Shown: positions 41,932 to 50,866, numbered from the stretch's first letter. The stretch: 64,000 nt of DNA from Bacillota bacterium (GCA_017441925.1 JAFRUE010000003.1:186001-250000), one strand, 5' to 3'. The notes: generated by a model from the sequence alone, not told the origin. A program made the numbers and translations.

Positions 41932-43344
41932 TTACTCGCTCTTGGAGAAGCCGAGACCGTACTCGGCGCCCCATTCCACCGCCATATCCTCAAGCTCGCC
42001 GTCCGAGATCACCGTCACACGGCCGGACTCATACTCCGCGTCGATCCATTCCTTCATGCGGACGACAAGCGGGTGATTCTTGGAGATGCGGCCCTCGCCG
42101 GTCAGATGGTATCTGCTGTCGATCCACTGCGCGATGCCCGCGGCACCGGAAGTGTTGGTGATCAGGACCTTGGGCGGGCGGTTGAGCAGCAGCTCCGTGT
42201 TGAAAACGTTGTAGATCTCTTCGTCCTTGAGCAGGCCGTCCGCGTGGACACCGGCCCTCGTGACGTTGAAATAATCCCCGACAAAAGGCGTTCGCGGCGC
42301 GATTTCTTCGCCGAGCTCCTTGCGGTAGTAATCTGCGATCTCGGTGATGACGGTCGTATCCATGCCGTCAAGCGTCCCGCGCAGCTGCGCGTATTCAATG
42401 ACCATGGCTTCAAGCGGCGTATTGCCGGTCCGCTCGCCGATACCGAGCAGGCTGCAGTTGACGCCGGAAGCGCCGTAAAGCCAGGCTGTGACCGCGTTTG
42501 TGACGCCCATGTAGAAATCATTGTGGCCATGCCACTCGATCAGTTCGGAAGGCACGCGGGCATGATAGCGCAGACCGTAGATAATTCCCGGAACGGAACG
42601 AGGCAGAGCAACACCGGGGATCGAGACGCCGTAGCCCATTGTGTCGCAGGCACGGATTTTGATCGGAACACCGGATTCTCGGCGGAGTTTGGTGAGCTCA
42701 AGCACAAACGGGACGACGAAGCCGTAGAAATCGGCGCGAGTGATGTCTTCGAAATGGCAGCGGGGACGGATCCCGACGTCCAGACATTCTTTCACAACGC
42801 TCAGATAGTGATCGATCGCCTGGCTTCTGGTCATGTGCAGTTTATTGAAGATATGGTAGTCCGAGCAGCTGACGAGTATTCCCGTCTCCTTGACGCCCAT
42901 GGATTTGACAAGCTCGAAATCCTTACGGGAAGCGCGGATCCAGGTCGTGACCTCGGGGAAATCGAACCCGAGCTCCATGCATTTATATGCCGCGTCGCGG
43001 TCTTTCTTGGAATAGACGAAAAACTCGCTCTGACGGATCAGTCCGTTGGGGCCGCCGAGCTTGTGCAGCAGTTTATACAGATGCACGATCTGCTCGGTGG
43101 TATAAGGCTCTCGGGACTGCTGCCCGTCGCGGAACGTCGTGTCCGTGATCCAGATATCCTTAGGCATCTCCATAGGAACAAGACGCCGGTTAAAGACGAT
43201 CTTGGGAATTTCATTATATTTGAAGTTCTGACGGTACAGATTCGGCGTCTCGACGTCCTGCAGGATATAGTTGAATTCAGCCTGCTCCAGCAGATTTGTC
43301 TTGGGATTCAGATGCAGATCCGTATTGGTGTCGATACTGTTCAT
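41932..43344 (-). CDS. Probable Re-type citrate synthase (isopropylmalate/homocitrate synthase-like)
   Basis: The 470-residue protein is of the HMG-CoA lyase/isopropylmalate synthase barrel type, with I-T-D-T-T-F-R-D-G-Q-Q-S-R near residues 67-79, R-C-H-F-E-D-I-T-R-A-D near 194, an E-W-H-G-H-N-D-F metal-site segment near 259, and G-I-G-E-R-T-G-N-T-P-L-E. These stretches match what I recall of the clostridial Re-citrate synthase, which makes citrate from oxaloacetate and acetyl-CoA in anaerobes, better than LeuA, and it lacks the LeuA regulatory domain. Homocitrate or isopropylmalate synthase remain alternatives. The ATG at 43344 follows GGAGGAG. Confidence 0.75.
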   Translation of the reverse strand: MNSIDTNTDLHLNPKTNLLEQAEFNYILQDVETPNLYRQNFKYNEIPKIVFNRRLVPMEMPKDIWITDTTFRDGQQSREPYTTEQIVHLYKLLHKLGGPNGLIRQSEFFVYSKKDRDAAYKCMELGFDFPEVTTWIRASRKDFELVKSMGVKETGILVSCSDYHIFNKLHMTRSQAIDHYLSVVKECLDVGIRPRCHFEDITRADFYGFVVPFVLELTKLRRESGVPIKIRACDTMGYGVSIPGVALPRSVPGIIYGLRYHARVPSELIEWHGHNDFYMGVTNAVTAWLYGASGVNCSLLGIGERTGNTPLEAMVIEYAQLRGTLDGMDTTVITEIADYYRKELGEEIAPRTPFVGDYFNVTRAGVHADGLLKDEEIYNVFNTELLLNRPPKVLITNTSGAAGIAQWIDSRYHLTGEGRISKNHPLVVRMKEWIDAEYESGRVTVISDGELEDMAVEWGAEYGLGFSKSE

Positions 43345-43394
43345 ATAGCTCCTCCTTCTAAATATGATGAAATCATTCATACTTATGCTTTGGT

Positions 43395-43423
43395 ATTGTA
43401 CAGCAAAGTCTCCGGAAAGTCAA
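43395..43423 (-). promoter_or_regulatory. Promoter of the Re-citrate-synthase-like gene
   Basis: On the minus strand TTGACT (43423-43418) and TACAAT (43400-43395) are separated by exactly 17 bases, about 50 bases before the start codon. Confidence 0.78.
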
Positions 43424-43599
43424 GAGAAAAACGCAGAATTATGCGAAAAAGGGGACAGATTTTACCACCTGGCAAATCCGGCACAGATGTTTCGTATTTG
43501 TATACACCCCATTACCGGTTTTTGTATTATAATGTATAAAGAAAGGTGTCGGCGGGAGCCAATCCTGCCGCGCTTTTTCAGTACAGAAAGGGGACAGGA

Positions 43600-43992
43600 A
43601 TGAGAAAACGGTTGACCAAGACCCCCGAAGCCTGCCGGATCGGATACATTATCCGGCATAAACGGAATGAGCTGAATCTCAGCCAGAAGGAACTCGGCCG
43701 GCTGACCGGCTACTCCAACACGTATCTTTCGCGGATCGAGAACGGCTATGAACTGCCGAGCCTCACGGCGATGGCCGCGATCAGCAGGGAACTCGGGCTG
43801 AGCATGGATGAGACGTTCGGCCTGCAAAGCCCGGCACAGCCGGGCAGTCTGAGACAGATGATACTTCAGACAGTGACGATGATGCCGGACAGCCAGGTCT
43901 GCATGGTCAGCGATATGCTGAACACGATGCATACGCTGAATCAGGACATGGCAGCACCGGCTATGCTTGAGGACTCTTTCAGAGGGAAATAA
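43600..43992 (+). CDS. XRE-family helix-turn-helix regulator
   Basis: The 130-residue protein has an XRE DNA-binding domain at about residues 12-68: I-R-H-K-R-N-E-L-N-L-S-Q-K-E-L-G-R-L-T-G-Y-S-N-T-Y-L-S-R-I-E-N-G-Y-E, shown here letter by letter. The C-terminal half has no recognised domain. The ATG follows AAAGGGG. It lies divergent from the Re-citrate-synthase-like gene, so it may regulate that gene or the sugar locus to its right. The target is unknown. Confidence 0.85.
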   Translation: MRKRLTKTPEACRIGYIIRHKRNELNLSQKELGRLTGYSNTYLSRIENGYELPSLTAMAAISRELGLSMDETFGLQSPAQPGSLRQMILQTVTMMPDSQVCMVSDMLNTMHTLNQDMAAPAMLEDSFRGK

Positions 43993-44066
43993 CCGCCGGA
44001 TCCCCGGAAATCTCTCCTGAAAAGACGGCTGAATTTTTAGCGCCGGCAACGGGAACAGATTGTACC

Positions 44067-44089
44067 GTTCGTACAGACTGTACCGGAAC
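44067..44089. promoter_or_regulatory. Operator-like inverted repeat upstream of the sugar locus
   Basis: In the 316-base gap after the XRE gene, GTTC-GTACA-GAC-TGTAC-CG-GAAC is an imperfect palindrome with a GTACA/TGTAC core. A nearby TGTACCG repeat starts at 44061. It lies about 75 bases before the promoter. The regulator is unknown. Confidence 0.35.
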
Positions 44090-44161
44090 ACCGCAAAAAC
44101 AGTTGGTTTTAGCCGAAAATCTCAATAATAATTACAATTGATTCAAATATTGAAAAAACGC

Positions 44162-44190
44162 TTGACAATCGCTTGGTAAAAGATTACAAT
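44162..44190 (+). promoter_or_regulatory. Promoter of the sugar uptake locus
   Basis: TTGACA (44162-44167) and TACAAT (44185-44190) are 17 bases apart. A leader of about 110 bases with a GCCGA/TCGGC hairpin (near 44252-44283) precedes the first gene. Confidence 0.85.
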
Positions 44191-44308
44191 AATGATGCTA
44201 TTATTATCGTTAAAATTTGTGCAAACTTATTGCGGCACCGAAGAAAGGAAGCCGATTCGCATCTGTTCTGTATAGAATTCGGCGTATTTTACTGAAAGGA
44301 GTTCATTT

Positions 44309-45205
44309 ATGGCTAAACTTGGTGTTATTTTGATGGTAATCAAGGATAAAGTACAGGAACTCGGCGTTTACGAGGCGATGAGGCAGTATGCCGAGATCGG
44401 CTTCAAGAGCGCGGAGATCTCCCAGATCCCGATGACCCCCGAGAACGTTGCGGAGTTCAAGCGCGCGATGGATGATTTCGGATTCACCGTAGATTCCATG
44501 ACCGCTTCACTGGAACCCATGAAGCTGCCGGGAGGCGCTCCGATGCGTCCGGGCGGAATGCTGCCGCCGGGCAAAGACGGCAAGGTTCCGCAGATCCGCA
44601 AGATGGAGAATCTGCAGGATGACTACGACAAGATCGTTTCCGACTGCAAGACCCTCGGATGCCGTTATCTGAGAATCGGTATGCTGCCGATGCAGTACGC
44701 GGCCAGCAAGGAGCTGCTGATCGAGTTTGCGAAGAAGGCGGACGCGATGGCCGAGAAGCTGGAGGCTGACGGCATTTCCCTGTATTATCACAACCATCAT
44801 CTGGAGTTTGCCAAATACGACGGCAAGACGGCGCTTGAGATCATCCGCGACAATTCCACGAAGCTCGGTTTTGAGATCGATGTGCATTGGTGCTGGCGCG
44901 GAGGACATGATCCGGTCAAGGTCATTAAGGAGTTCGGCAGCCGTGCCAAGCTGATCCATCTGAAGGATTACCGCATCGGACAGATCGATCTCAGCAAGGG
45001 ATTTGCCGCGATGGCCGATATCGTTCAGTTCGCTGAGATCGGGGAGGGATCCCTGGACTTCCCGGCGATCATCAACACCGCGAAGGAGACCGGCGCAGAG
45101 TTCTTCTTTATCGAGCAGGATAATACTTACGGCCGCGATCCTTACGATTCTCTCCGGATCTCCGCTGAGAATATCAAGAAGATGGGCTTTACGGATCTGT
45201 TCTGA
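44309..45205 (+). CDS. Sugar phosphate isomerase/epimerase (xylose-isomerase-like TIM barrel) 1
   Basis: The 298-residue TIM-barrel protein has H-N-H-H-L-E-F near residue 153, E-I-D-V-H-W-C-W-R-G-G near 188, and L-I-H-L-K-D-Y-R near 215, the metal-binding and substrate residues of the IolE/xylose-isomerase-like superfamily. Its N-terminal A-E-I-G-F-K-S-A-E-I is typical. Members isomerise, epimerise or dehydrate sugars and 3-keto-glycosides. It is the first gene of the transport locus. The ATG follows AAAGGAG. The reaction is undetermined. Confidence 0.87.
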   Translation: MAKLGVILMVIKDKVQELGVYEAMRQYAEIGFKSAEISQIPMTPENVAEFKRAMDDFGFTVDSMTASLEPMKLPGGAPMRPGGMLPPGKDGKVPQIRKMENLQDDYDKIVSDCKTLGCRYLRIGMLPMQYAASKELLIEFAKKADAMAEKLEADGISLYYHNHHLEFAKYDGKTALEIIRDNSTKLGFEIDVHWCWRGGHDPVKVIKEFGSRAKLIHLKDYRIGQIDLSKGFAAMADIVQFAEIGEGSLDFPAIINTAKETGAEFFFIEQDNTYGRDPYDSLRISAENIKKMGFTDLF

Positions 45206-45224
45206 TCCTGATTAAAACGGTTCT

Positions 45225-45245
45225 TAATGCCCTGGCAGGGCATTA
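45225..45245 (+). other. Intercistronic hairpin before the binding-protein gene
   Basis: TAATGCCC and GGGCATTA form an 8-bp perfect stem with a 5-base loop and no T-run, so it is probably an mRNA-processing or stability element rather than a terminator. Confidence 0.6.
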
Positions 45246-45279
45246 GAAATAAAAACATTTCCTAAGGAGGAAAAAATTC

Positions 45280-47064
45280 ATGAAAGTTTTACGCAAGTTG
45301 GTAACAGCGCTTCTGCTGGTATCGATGGTAGCGGGACTTCTGACAGGCTGCACGGGCGGCGGAAGCAACAACAGCTCCAAACCCGCAGAGTCTTCCAAGG
45401 CTGCAGAGTCTTCCAAGGCTGCAGAGTCCTCAACTACCACGGATGCCAACAAGGGCACCGAAGAGTTTACCGACGACACTAAGAAGAGTGATCTTGCAGG
45501 CGTATACCCCATCGAGGGCGACCTGACCTTCACTTACTGGGTTCCGATTTCTTCCGGCGCTCTGAACTACATCAACAGCTATGCTGAGAACATTGCGTAT
45601 CAGAAGAGAGCCGAGATGACCGGTGTCACGATCGACTTCTGGCATCCTCCGGTTGGTTCCGAGTCCGAGAACTTCAACCTGATGATCACCGGCGGCGAGT
45701 ACGCTGACATCATCGAGCAGGTTAACTACTTCGCTGACGGCGAAGACGCTGGTATCAAGAAGGGCATCTTCCTGAAGATGAATGACCTTGTTGCTCAGTT
45801 CGCTCCTGCTTATTCCGAGATCATCCGTATGAACGAGGATGTCCGTAAGGAATCCGTAACGGATGAAGGCAACTTCCGCGGATTCGGAATGATTTCTTCT
45901 GACTCTACCGCTAACGGTGGTACCGATCACACTCCGTGTATCGAGAACCCGTGGACCGGTGTTCAGTGGAATACCGAGTATCTGGAAGCCTGCAACATTG
46001 CCGAGGCTCCGGATTCCATTCCTGAGTGGGAAGCAGCTTTCGCAGCTTTCAAGGAAATGGATCCTGAATGCACGCCGCTGCTGATCTGGGGCAACAACTC
46101 CGGTAATCAGGGCTATGCTTCTACCGACGGTGCTGTTATCACAGCGTTCGGAATCGCTCCGGGCTGGTATCAGGAGAACGGAGAGGTTAAGTACGGTTTC
46201 TATGATGAGCGCTATAAGGATTACCTGGCACTGATCAAGAGCTGGTTTGACAAGGGATACATCCACAAGGATTTCTCCTCCATGGACGGCACGACCGCTA
46301 AGACGATCTGGCTGGCAGGCAAGGCCGGATGCTTCTGGCAGGATGGTACCGGTGACGCTCTGGTTCTGAAGAACAACGGATTCAAGACCTGGACCGGCGC
46401 TCGTACTCCTTCTCTTGAGGAAGGCGGAGAGGCTCCGAAGTGGGGATACAAGAACTACTGGATCCGCGGATACTTCACTCTGGTAACCACCAAGTGCGCA
46501 CATCCGGAAGAAGCTACCCGTTGGCTTGACTGGGGTTACACTCAGGATGGTTATGAGACCATGAACTTCGGCCGTACCGATGGACCGGTCTCTGCTGAAG
46601 GCGCTGCCATTCAGACTCCGACCTACACCGGATTCAATGAAGAGGGCGAAGCTCTGTATGCTCCTCTGTATTCCGACAACAACTATGCTATGTGGGACGC
46701 TTACAACAGTGTCATCCGTATGCATAACGGCTGCTATCTGAAGTCTGACCGTCGTTCCAATCCTCGCCGTTTCAGCGGAATCAACAAGGATCTGGAAGCG
46801 ATGCGTATTATCTGGGAAGCTCAGGCTGAAGAGTACACTCAGCTGCTGCCGAACATTACCCTGACTGCTGATGAGGGTTCCGAGTCTGCTACCATTATGG
46901 CTGATATCGAAGCTTTCGTTAAGGAGTGGTCTGTTGGTTTCATCAATGGCACCAAGGATCTTGAGAAAGATTTCCCGAAGTACATGGAGACCATTAAGGG
47001 CATGAACATTGCACGTGCTATTGAGATTCGTCAGAATGCTCTTGCACGTTACAACGCTCGTTAA
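45280..47064 (+). CDS. Extracellular sugar-binding lipoprotein of an ABC transporter
   Basis: The 594-residue solute-binding protein has a signal peptide with lipobox L-L-T-G-C (Cys24), a low-complexity linker made of three A-E-S-S-K-A units, and a large LipO-type/family 1 binding domain (D-L-T-F-T-Y-W-V-P). It uses GCT, TCT and ACC codons more than its neighbours, which suggests high expression. It pairs with the two permeases downstream. No ATPase gene is in the locus, so a shared MsmX-type ATPase is likely. The sugar is unknown; the size points to an oligosaccharide or glycoside. Confidence 0.92.
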   Translation: MKVLRKLVTALLLVSMVAGLLTGCTGGGSNNSSKPAESSKAAESSKAAESSTTTDANKGTEEFTDDTKKSDLAGVYPIEGDLTFTYWVPISSGALNYINSYAENIAYQKRAEMTGVTIDFWHPPVGSESENFNLMITGGEYADIIEQVNYFADGEDAGIKKGIFLKMNDLVAQFAPAYSEIIRMNEDVRKESVTDEGNFRGFGMISSDSTANGGTDHTPCIENPWTGVQWNTEYLEACNIAEAPDSIPEWEAAFAAFKEMDPECTPLLIWGNNSGNQGYASTDGAVITAFGIAPGWYQENGEVKYGFYDERYKDYLALIKSWFDKGYIHKDFSSMDGTTAKTIWLAGKAGCFWQDGTGDALVLKNNGFKTWTGARTPSLEEGGEAPKWGYKNYWIRGYFTLVTTKCAHPEEATRWLDWGYTQDGYETMNFGRTDGPVSAEGAAIQTPTYTGFNEEGEALYAPLYSDNNYAMWDAYNSVIRMHNGCYLKSDRRSNPRRFSGINKDLEAMRIIWEAQAEEYTQLLPNITLTADEGSESATIMADIEAFVKEWSVGFINGTKDLEKDFPKYMETIKGMNIARAIEIRQNALARYNAR

Positions 47065-47132
47065 TTCAACTATTACTATCACTTGGATCTTGATTTGTGA
47101 ACTGTAAGTACAGATGTACGAGGCAAGATCCC

Positions 47133-47168
47133 GACACAAGACCGGACAGACCTGCCCGGTCTTGTGTC
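47133..47168 (+). other. Strong intercistronic hairpin between binding protein and permease
   Basis: GACACAAGACCGG (47133-47145) and CCGGTCTTGTGTC (47156-47168) form a perfect 13-bp stem with a 10-base loop but no T-run. It probably protects the abundant upstream mRNA and lowers permease expression. Confidence 0.75.
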
Positions 47169-47214
47169 TCATATCGCATAAAACACATCTCTATTACAGG
47201 AAGTGATAATCAAT

Positions 47215-48165
47215 ATGGCTACAACAACTCCAACCGTCAATAAGAGGTATCCTAAGTACGGGTGGCATAACATCAAAAGAGATTTCAAGTTGAATTATGC
47301 GCTTACACTGATGATCCTGCCCGTATTTGCGTTCTACATTATTTTCCATTACGGCCCTATGTACGGTCTGCAGATCGCGTTCCGCGATTACAACCCGGTT
47401 GACGGTGTAACCGGCAGCCCGTGGGTCGGCCTTAAGCACTTTATCAGCTTCTTTAATAACTTCTATTTTGGAAGACTGATCCGCAACACATTACTGATTT
47501 CCGTTGAGACACTTGTCTTCGGATTCCCGGCTCCCATCATTTTCGCAATCCTGCTGAATGAGATCCGGACTTCCTGGTACAAGCGCACATTGCAGACACT
47601 GTCCTACCTGCCGTACTTCATTTCTACGGTTGTTATGTGCGGTATCATCGTTAACTTCACCCGTTCCGACGGTGTTATCAATGATATCATCGCTTTATTC
47701 GGCGGTGAGAGAAAGACGATGCTGCAGTATCCCCAGTACTTCCGTCCGGTATATGTCATTTCCGGTATCTGGCAGTCTCTGGGATGGAACTCCATCATTT
47801 ACCTGGCAGCGATTTCCGGTATCGACATGCAGCTGTATGAAGCAGCCAAGATCGACGGCGCAGGACGTTTTGCGCAGGTCTTCCATGTAACGATCCCGAG
47901 CATCGCTCCGACTATCATTATTTTGTTTATTCTCCGAATGGGATCCATGTTCTCTGTCGGATCCGATAAAGTTCTTCTTCTGTATAACTCGGCCACCTAT
48001 GAGACGGCGGACGTTATCTCCACATATGTATACCGTCGCGGTATTCTGGACGGAGATTTCTCCTTCTCGGCTGCGGTTGGCCTGTTTAACTCGCTGATCA
48101 ACTTCTTCCTGATTATTGTTACGAATAAGGTCAGCTCCATGGTCTCAGAGACCAGTCTGTGGTGA
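47215..48165 (+). CDS. Sugar ABC transporter permease, LplB type
   Basis: The 316-residue permease has about six membrane segments, an N-terminal charged stretch, and the EAA loop E-A-A-K-I-D-G-A-G-R-F-A-Q-V-F-H-V-T-I-P near residues 205-224. LplB-type permeases serve with YtcP-type partners in uptake of complex sugars. The ATG at 47215 is used; a GTG four codons upstream is also possible. It follows the hairpin at 47133. Confidence 0.92.
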   Translation: MATTTPTVNKRYPKYGWHNIKRDFKLNYALTLMILPVFAFYIIFHYGPMYGLQIAFRDYNPVDGVTGSPWVGLKHFISFFNNFYFGRLIRNTLLISVETLVFGFPAPIIFAILLNEIRTSWYKRTLQTLSYLPYFISTVVMCGIIVNFTRSDGVINDIIALFGGERKTMLQYPQYFRPVYVISGIWQSLGWNSIIYLAAISGIDMQLYEAAKIDGAGRFAQVFHVTIPSIAPTIIILFILRMGSMFSVGSDKVLLLYNSATYETADVISTYVYRRGILDGDFSFSAAVGLFNSLINFFLIIVTNKVSSMVSETSLW

Positions 48166-48170
48166 TTGCT

Positions 48171-49103
48171 ATGGCTAAGAATAATGTGACTGTTAATAAA
48201 GCGAATAAGATCAAAGCATCGTTCGGCAGTATTCTTTTCGATACCTTTAACCATATCTTCCTCGGACTTGTCGCTATCATCTGTCTGTATCCGCTGCTGT
48301 ACGTTCTGTGGGCATCCCTTTCCGATCCGCTGTCGCTGATGAAGCATACCGGTATCCTGTGGGCTCCGCTGCAGCCGCCGACCCTTTGGGGCTACAGACT
48401 GACCATGCAGAACAAGAACATTCTGGTTGGTTATAAGAATACGATTTTCCTTGTTGTAGTCGGAACATTCCTTAACGTTTTCTTCACGGCTATGGCGGGC
48501 TATGTTCTGTCCCGTAAGACATATCTGTGGAGAAACCTTATCATGGCGCTGATTACCTTCACGATGTTCTTCGGCGGCGGCATGATTCCGACCTTCCTGC
48601 TGGTTAAGGGAATCGGTCTGTACGACAGCCGCTGGGCTCTGATCATCCCCGGTATTGTCAGTACCTACAACCTGATCATTACACGTACCGCTATGGCGGC
48701 TCTGCCGGACAGCCTTGAGGAGTCCGCCAAGCTTGACGGCGCGGGCGACTTTACGATCTTCCTGCGGATTGCTCTTCCGCTGACCAAGGCGAATATCGCG
48801 GTTATCACGCTGTATTACGCGGTCGGTCACTGGAACGCATGGTTCAATGCTCTGCTGTATCTGAAGAGCTCCAGCAAGTGGCCTCTGCAGATGATCCTGC
48901 GTCAGATTCTGATCATCAATGATACGAGTACCATGTCTGACGTAAACGCTTCCGCCAACCAGGATGCGGATATGATGTTCATGGCTCGTGAGCTGGTCCA
49001 GTACGCGGTCATCATCGTTTCCACACTCCCGATCCTTGCGGTATACCCCTTCATTCAGAAGTATTTCGTAAAGGGCGTTATGATCGGATCCATCAAAGGA
49101 TAA
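48171..49103 (+). CDS. Sugar ABC transporter permease, YtcP type
   Basis: The 310-residue permease has six predicted membrane segments and the EAA motif E-S-A-K-L-D-G-A-G-D-F-T-I-F-L-R-I-A-L-P near residue 184. It forms the second half of the import channel with the LplB-type partner. I place the start at the ATG 48171, 5 bases after the upstream stop; GTG codons at 48159 and 48162 are alternatives. A terminator follows the gene. Confidence 0.92.
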   Translation: MAKNNVTVNKANKIKASFGSILFDTFNHIFLGLVAIICLYPLLYVLWASLSDPLSLMKHTGILWAPLQPPTLWGYRLTMQNKNILVGYKNTIFLVVVGTFLNVFFTAMAGYVLSRKTYLWRNLIMALITFTMFFGGGMIPTFLLVKGIGLYDSRWALIIPGIVSTYNLIITRTAMAALPDSLEESAKLDGAGDFTIFLRIALPLTKANIAVITLYYAVGHWNAWFNALLYLKSSSKWPLQMILRQILIINDTSTMSDVNASANQDADMMFMARELVQYAVIIVSTLPILAVYPFIQKYFVKGVMIGSIKG

Positions 49104-49139
49104 TTCCGATTATTCGGATAGTGTTTTGTCAGATGGCAG

Positions 49140-49167
49140 ATCCCGGACAGAAATGTCCGGGATTTTT
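49140..49167 (+). terminator. Terminator after the permease pair
   Basis: ATCCCGGACA pairs with TGTCCGGGAT around a GAAA loop, followed by a short T-run. It closes the transporter unit before the ApbE gene. Confidence 0.88.
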
Positions 49168-49207
49168 GTTGTGTTTTTGCCAGTCTTGTGGTAAAGTAGG
49201 GATAGAG

Positions 49208-50362
49208 ATGGTGCAAGCGGTGGAAATATGTGCGGAGCAGGAAAGAACGGCAAAAAAACGAGCGGAGGTGAGACGTCTGATCCGGATTAAAGCAGGAGCA
49301 GGTGTCCTGGCAGTGCTGATGATACTGCTTACAGCAGCCGGCTGTCAGACGGGGAAAGAATACACGTATTATTATTACGATTATTTCGATACGTTTTCTT
49401 CTCTGACAGTATACGCGCCAGATGAGACAGCCGCAAAGCGGTATGATCAGATCGTCCGCGATTATCTGTCCGCCTATGACGCGCTGCTTGATGCATTTGA
49501 ACCGCATGAGGGCGTTGTCAGCCTGTACACCGTGAACGAGAAGGCCGGGACCGCGCCCGTCGCCGTATCCGAAGAGCTCTATGCTTTCCTGGAATATGGC
49601 CTTGCCGCTTATGATAAATCCGGGAAGACTGTCAACATTGCGCTTGGTTCTGTTACCGCCCTCTGGCAGGAGCAGCTGAACAAAAATACGGAAGGCGGCC
49701 AGGCAGAGAGCAAGCCGGCAGATGGATCATCGGAAACAGGATCTTCGGAGGACAGTCCTTCAGAGGCTGATCCGGCTGCAGAGCCTCAGCTGCCGGATCC
49801 GGACGCACTGCGGGAAGCGGCGCGGCACACGGATCCTTCAGACGTCGTGCTGGATCCTGCAGGCCATACTGTTTATTTCCGCGATCCGCAGATCCGTCTT
49901 GACGCTGGAGCGCTCGGTAAAGGCTATGTCTGTGCTAAGATCGAAGAAGCCTTGCGTGCCGCAGGCTGCCGGAGCGCGCTTTTCTCTGCGGGCGGCAATG
50001 TGATGACGATAGGGACATATCCGGGCCTTGCGGGCTGGAACGTCGGGATACGGAATCCTGACCCCGAAGCGGCCGAACAGGTCTACACAGTATGGCAGGT
50101 CAAGGACGCATCGGTCGTTACAAGCGGGGATTATGAGCGGTATTTTATGATCGGCAATACCCGCTATCACCATATTATCGATCCGGAGACGATGTATCCG
50201 GGGACCCGCTATCACAGTGTAACCGTTTCATGCCGGGATGCCGCGGTAGCGGATATGCTTTCAACGGCTCTGTTCCTGCTCCCGGAGGAGGAAGGCCGCG
50301 CATTGGCCGCAGAGTATGATGCCCGGGTGCTCTATATTTATAATGATTATTCCGCGGGGTGA
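49208..50362 (+). CDS. FAD:protein FMN transferase (ApbE family) lipoprotein
   Basis: The protein of about 384 residues has a hydrophobic stretch ending in the lipobox L-T-A-A-G-C, then the ApbE core: D-Y-F-D-T-F-S-S-L-T-V, D-A-G-A-L-G-K-G-Y near 235, G-G-N-V-M-T-I-G, and H-H-I-I-D-P-E-T-M-Y-P-G, with D-A-A-V-A-D-M-L-S-T-A at the end. ApbE covalently attaches FMN to Thr/Ser of exported flavoproteins. An acidic Ser/Glu-rich insert (about residues 170-200) is unusual. The start is uncertain: the ATG at 49208 has AGGGA before it, but gives a long n-region ahead of the membrane stretch. Confidence 0.88.
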   Translation: MVQAVEICAEQERTAKKRAEVRRLIRIKAGAGVLAVLMILLTAAGCQTGKEYTYYYYDYFDTFSSLTVYAPDETAAKRYDQIVRDYLSAYDALLDAFEPHEGVVSLYTVNEKAGTAPVAVSEELYAFLEYGLAAYDKSGKTVNIALGSVTALWQEQLNKNTEGGQAESKPADGSSETGSSEDSPSEADPAAEPQLPDPDALREAARHTDPSDVVLDPAGHTVYFRDPQIRLDAGALGKGYVCAKIEEALRAAGCRSALFSAGGNVMTIGTYPGLAGWNVGIRNPDPEAAEQVYTVWQVKDASVVTSGDYERYFMIGNTRYHHIIDPETMYPGTRYHSVTVSCRDAAVADMLSTALFLLPEEEGRALAAEYDARVLYIYNDYSAG

Positions 50363-50371
50363 GGCAGAGTT

Positions 50372-50866
50372 ATGGATTTGATCTGTTTTGTTATCGGCTA
50401 TATCTTTGCCGCGTTCGAGCTGAATGTGGGGGTTGTGGATATCCTGCCGGACGCTGCGGGATTCGCGCTGCTCGCAGTGAGCGCTCTGCTTCTCATCCGT
50501 AAAAGAAAGATGCCGGGGTGGTCCGTTGTTCCGATTCTGATCGGGCTTGTCGGCTCCATCCTGCTCCTTATCCTGAAGCGGTCCATGCTTTGGTGGTGGA
50601 TCCGTCTTGCAGACCACGCGGCTTTGCTGATCTGGATGTTTCTGCTGTTCCGGACCGCATTGCCCGGCGTGGAAAAAGGTTCTGTGCAGCAGATCCAAAA
50701 GAAGACGCTCCGGCTGTCCCAGATTATCCTGCTGCTGCTTGCGGCATTCGGCGGGTTGCTGTCGCTTACGACGGCACTGTCCGTGATCCTGATAGTGCTT
50801 GAAGCACTGCTTGTTCTTTACGTTATCGTTGCTGTCTCCCGGGACTGGCCGGGACGGACGGTATAA
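50372..50866 (+). CDS. Uncharacterised small membrane protein
   Basis: The 164-residue protein has about five hydrophobic segments, beginning L-I-C-F-V-I-G-Y-I-F-A-A-F-E-L-N-V-G, and short charged links such as R-K-R-K-M. I recognise no family. It starts 9 bases after the ApbE gene, so it may be cotranscribed and perhaps be linked to flavin-dependent export, but that is only an inference from position. Confidence 0.7.
   Translation: MDLICFVIGYIFAAFELNVGVVDILPDAAGFALLAVSALLLIRKRKMPGWSVVPILIGLVGSILLLILKRSMLWWWIRLADHAALLIWMFLLFRTALPGVEKGSVQQIQKKTLRLSQIILLLLAAFGGLLSLTTALSVILIVLEALLVLYVIVAVSRDWPGRTV

Noticed and set aside
44150..44172. A catabolite-repression (cre) site near the sugar-locus promoter
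   Set aside because: The sequence TGAAAAAACGCTTGACA looks similar, but the spacing and conserved bases do not fit the cre consensus.
45385..45440. Short tandem repeats possibly CRISPR-like
   Set aside because: They code for the repeated A-E-S-S-K-A linker of the binding lipoprotein and have no spacers.
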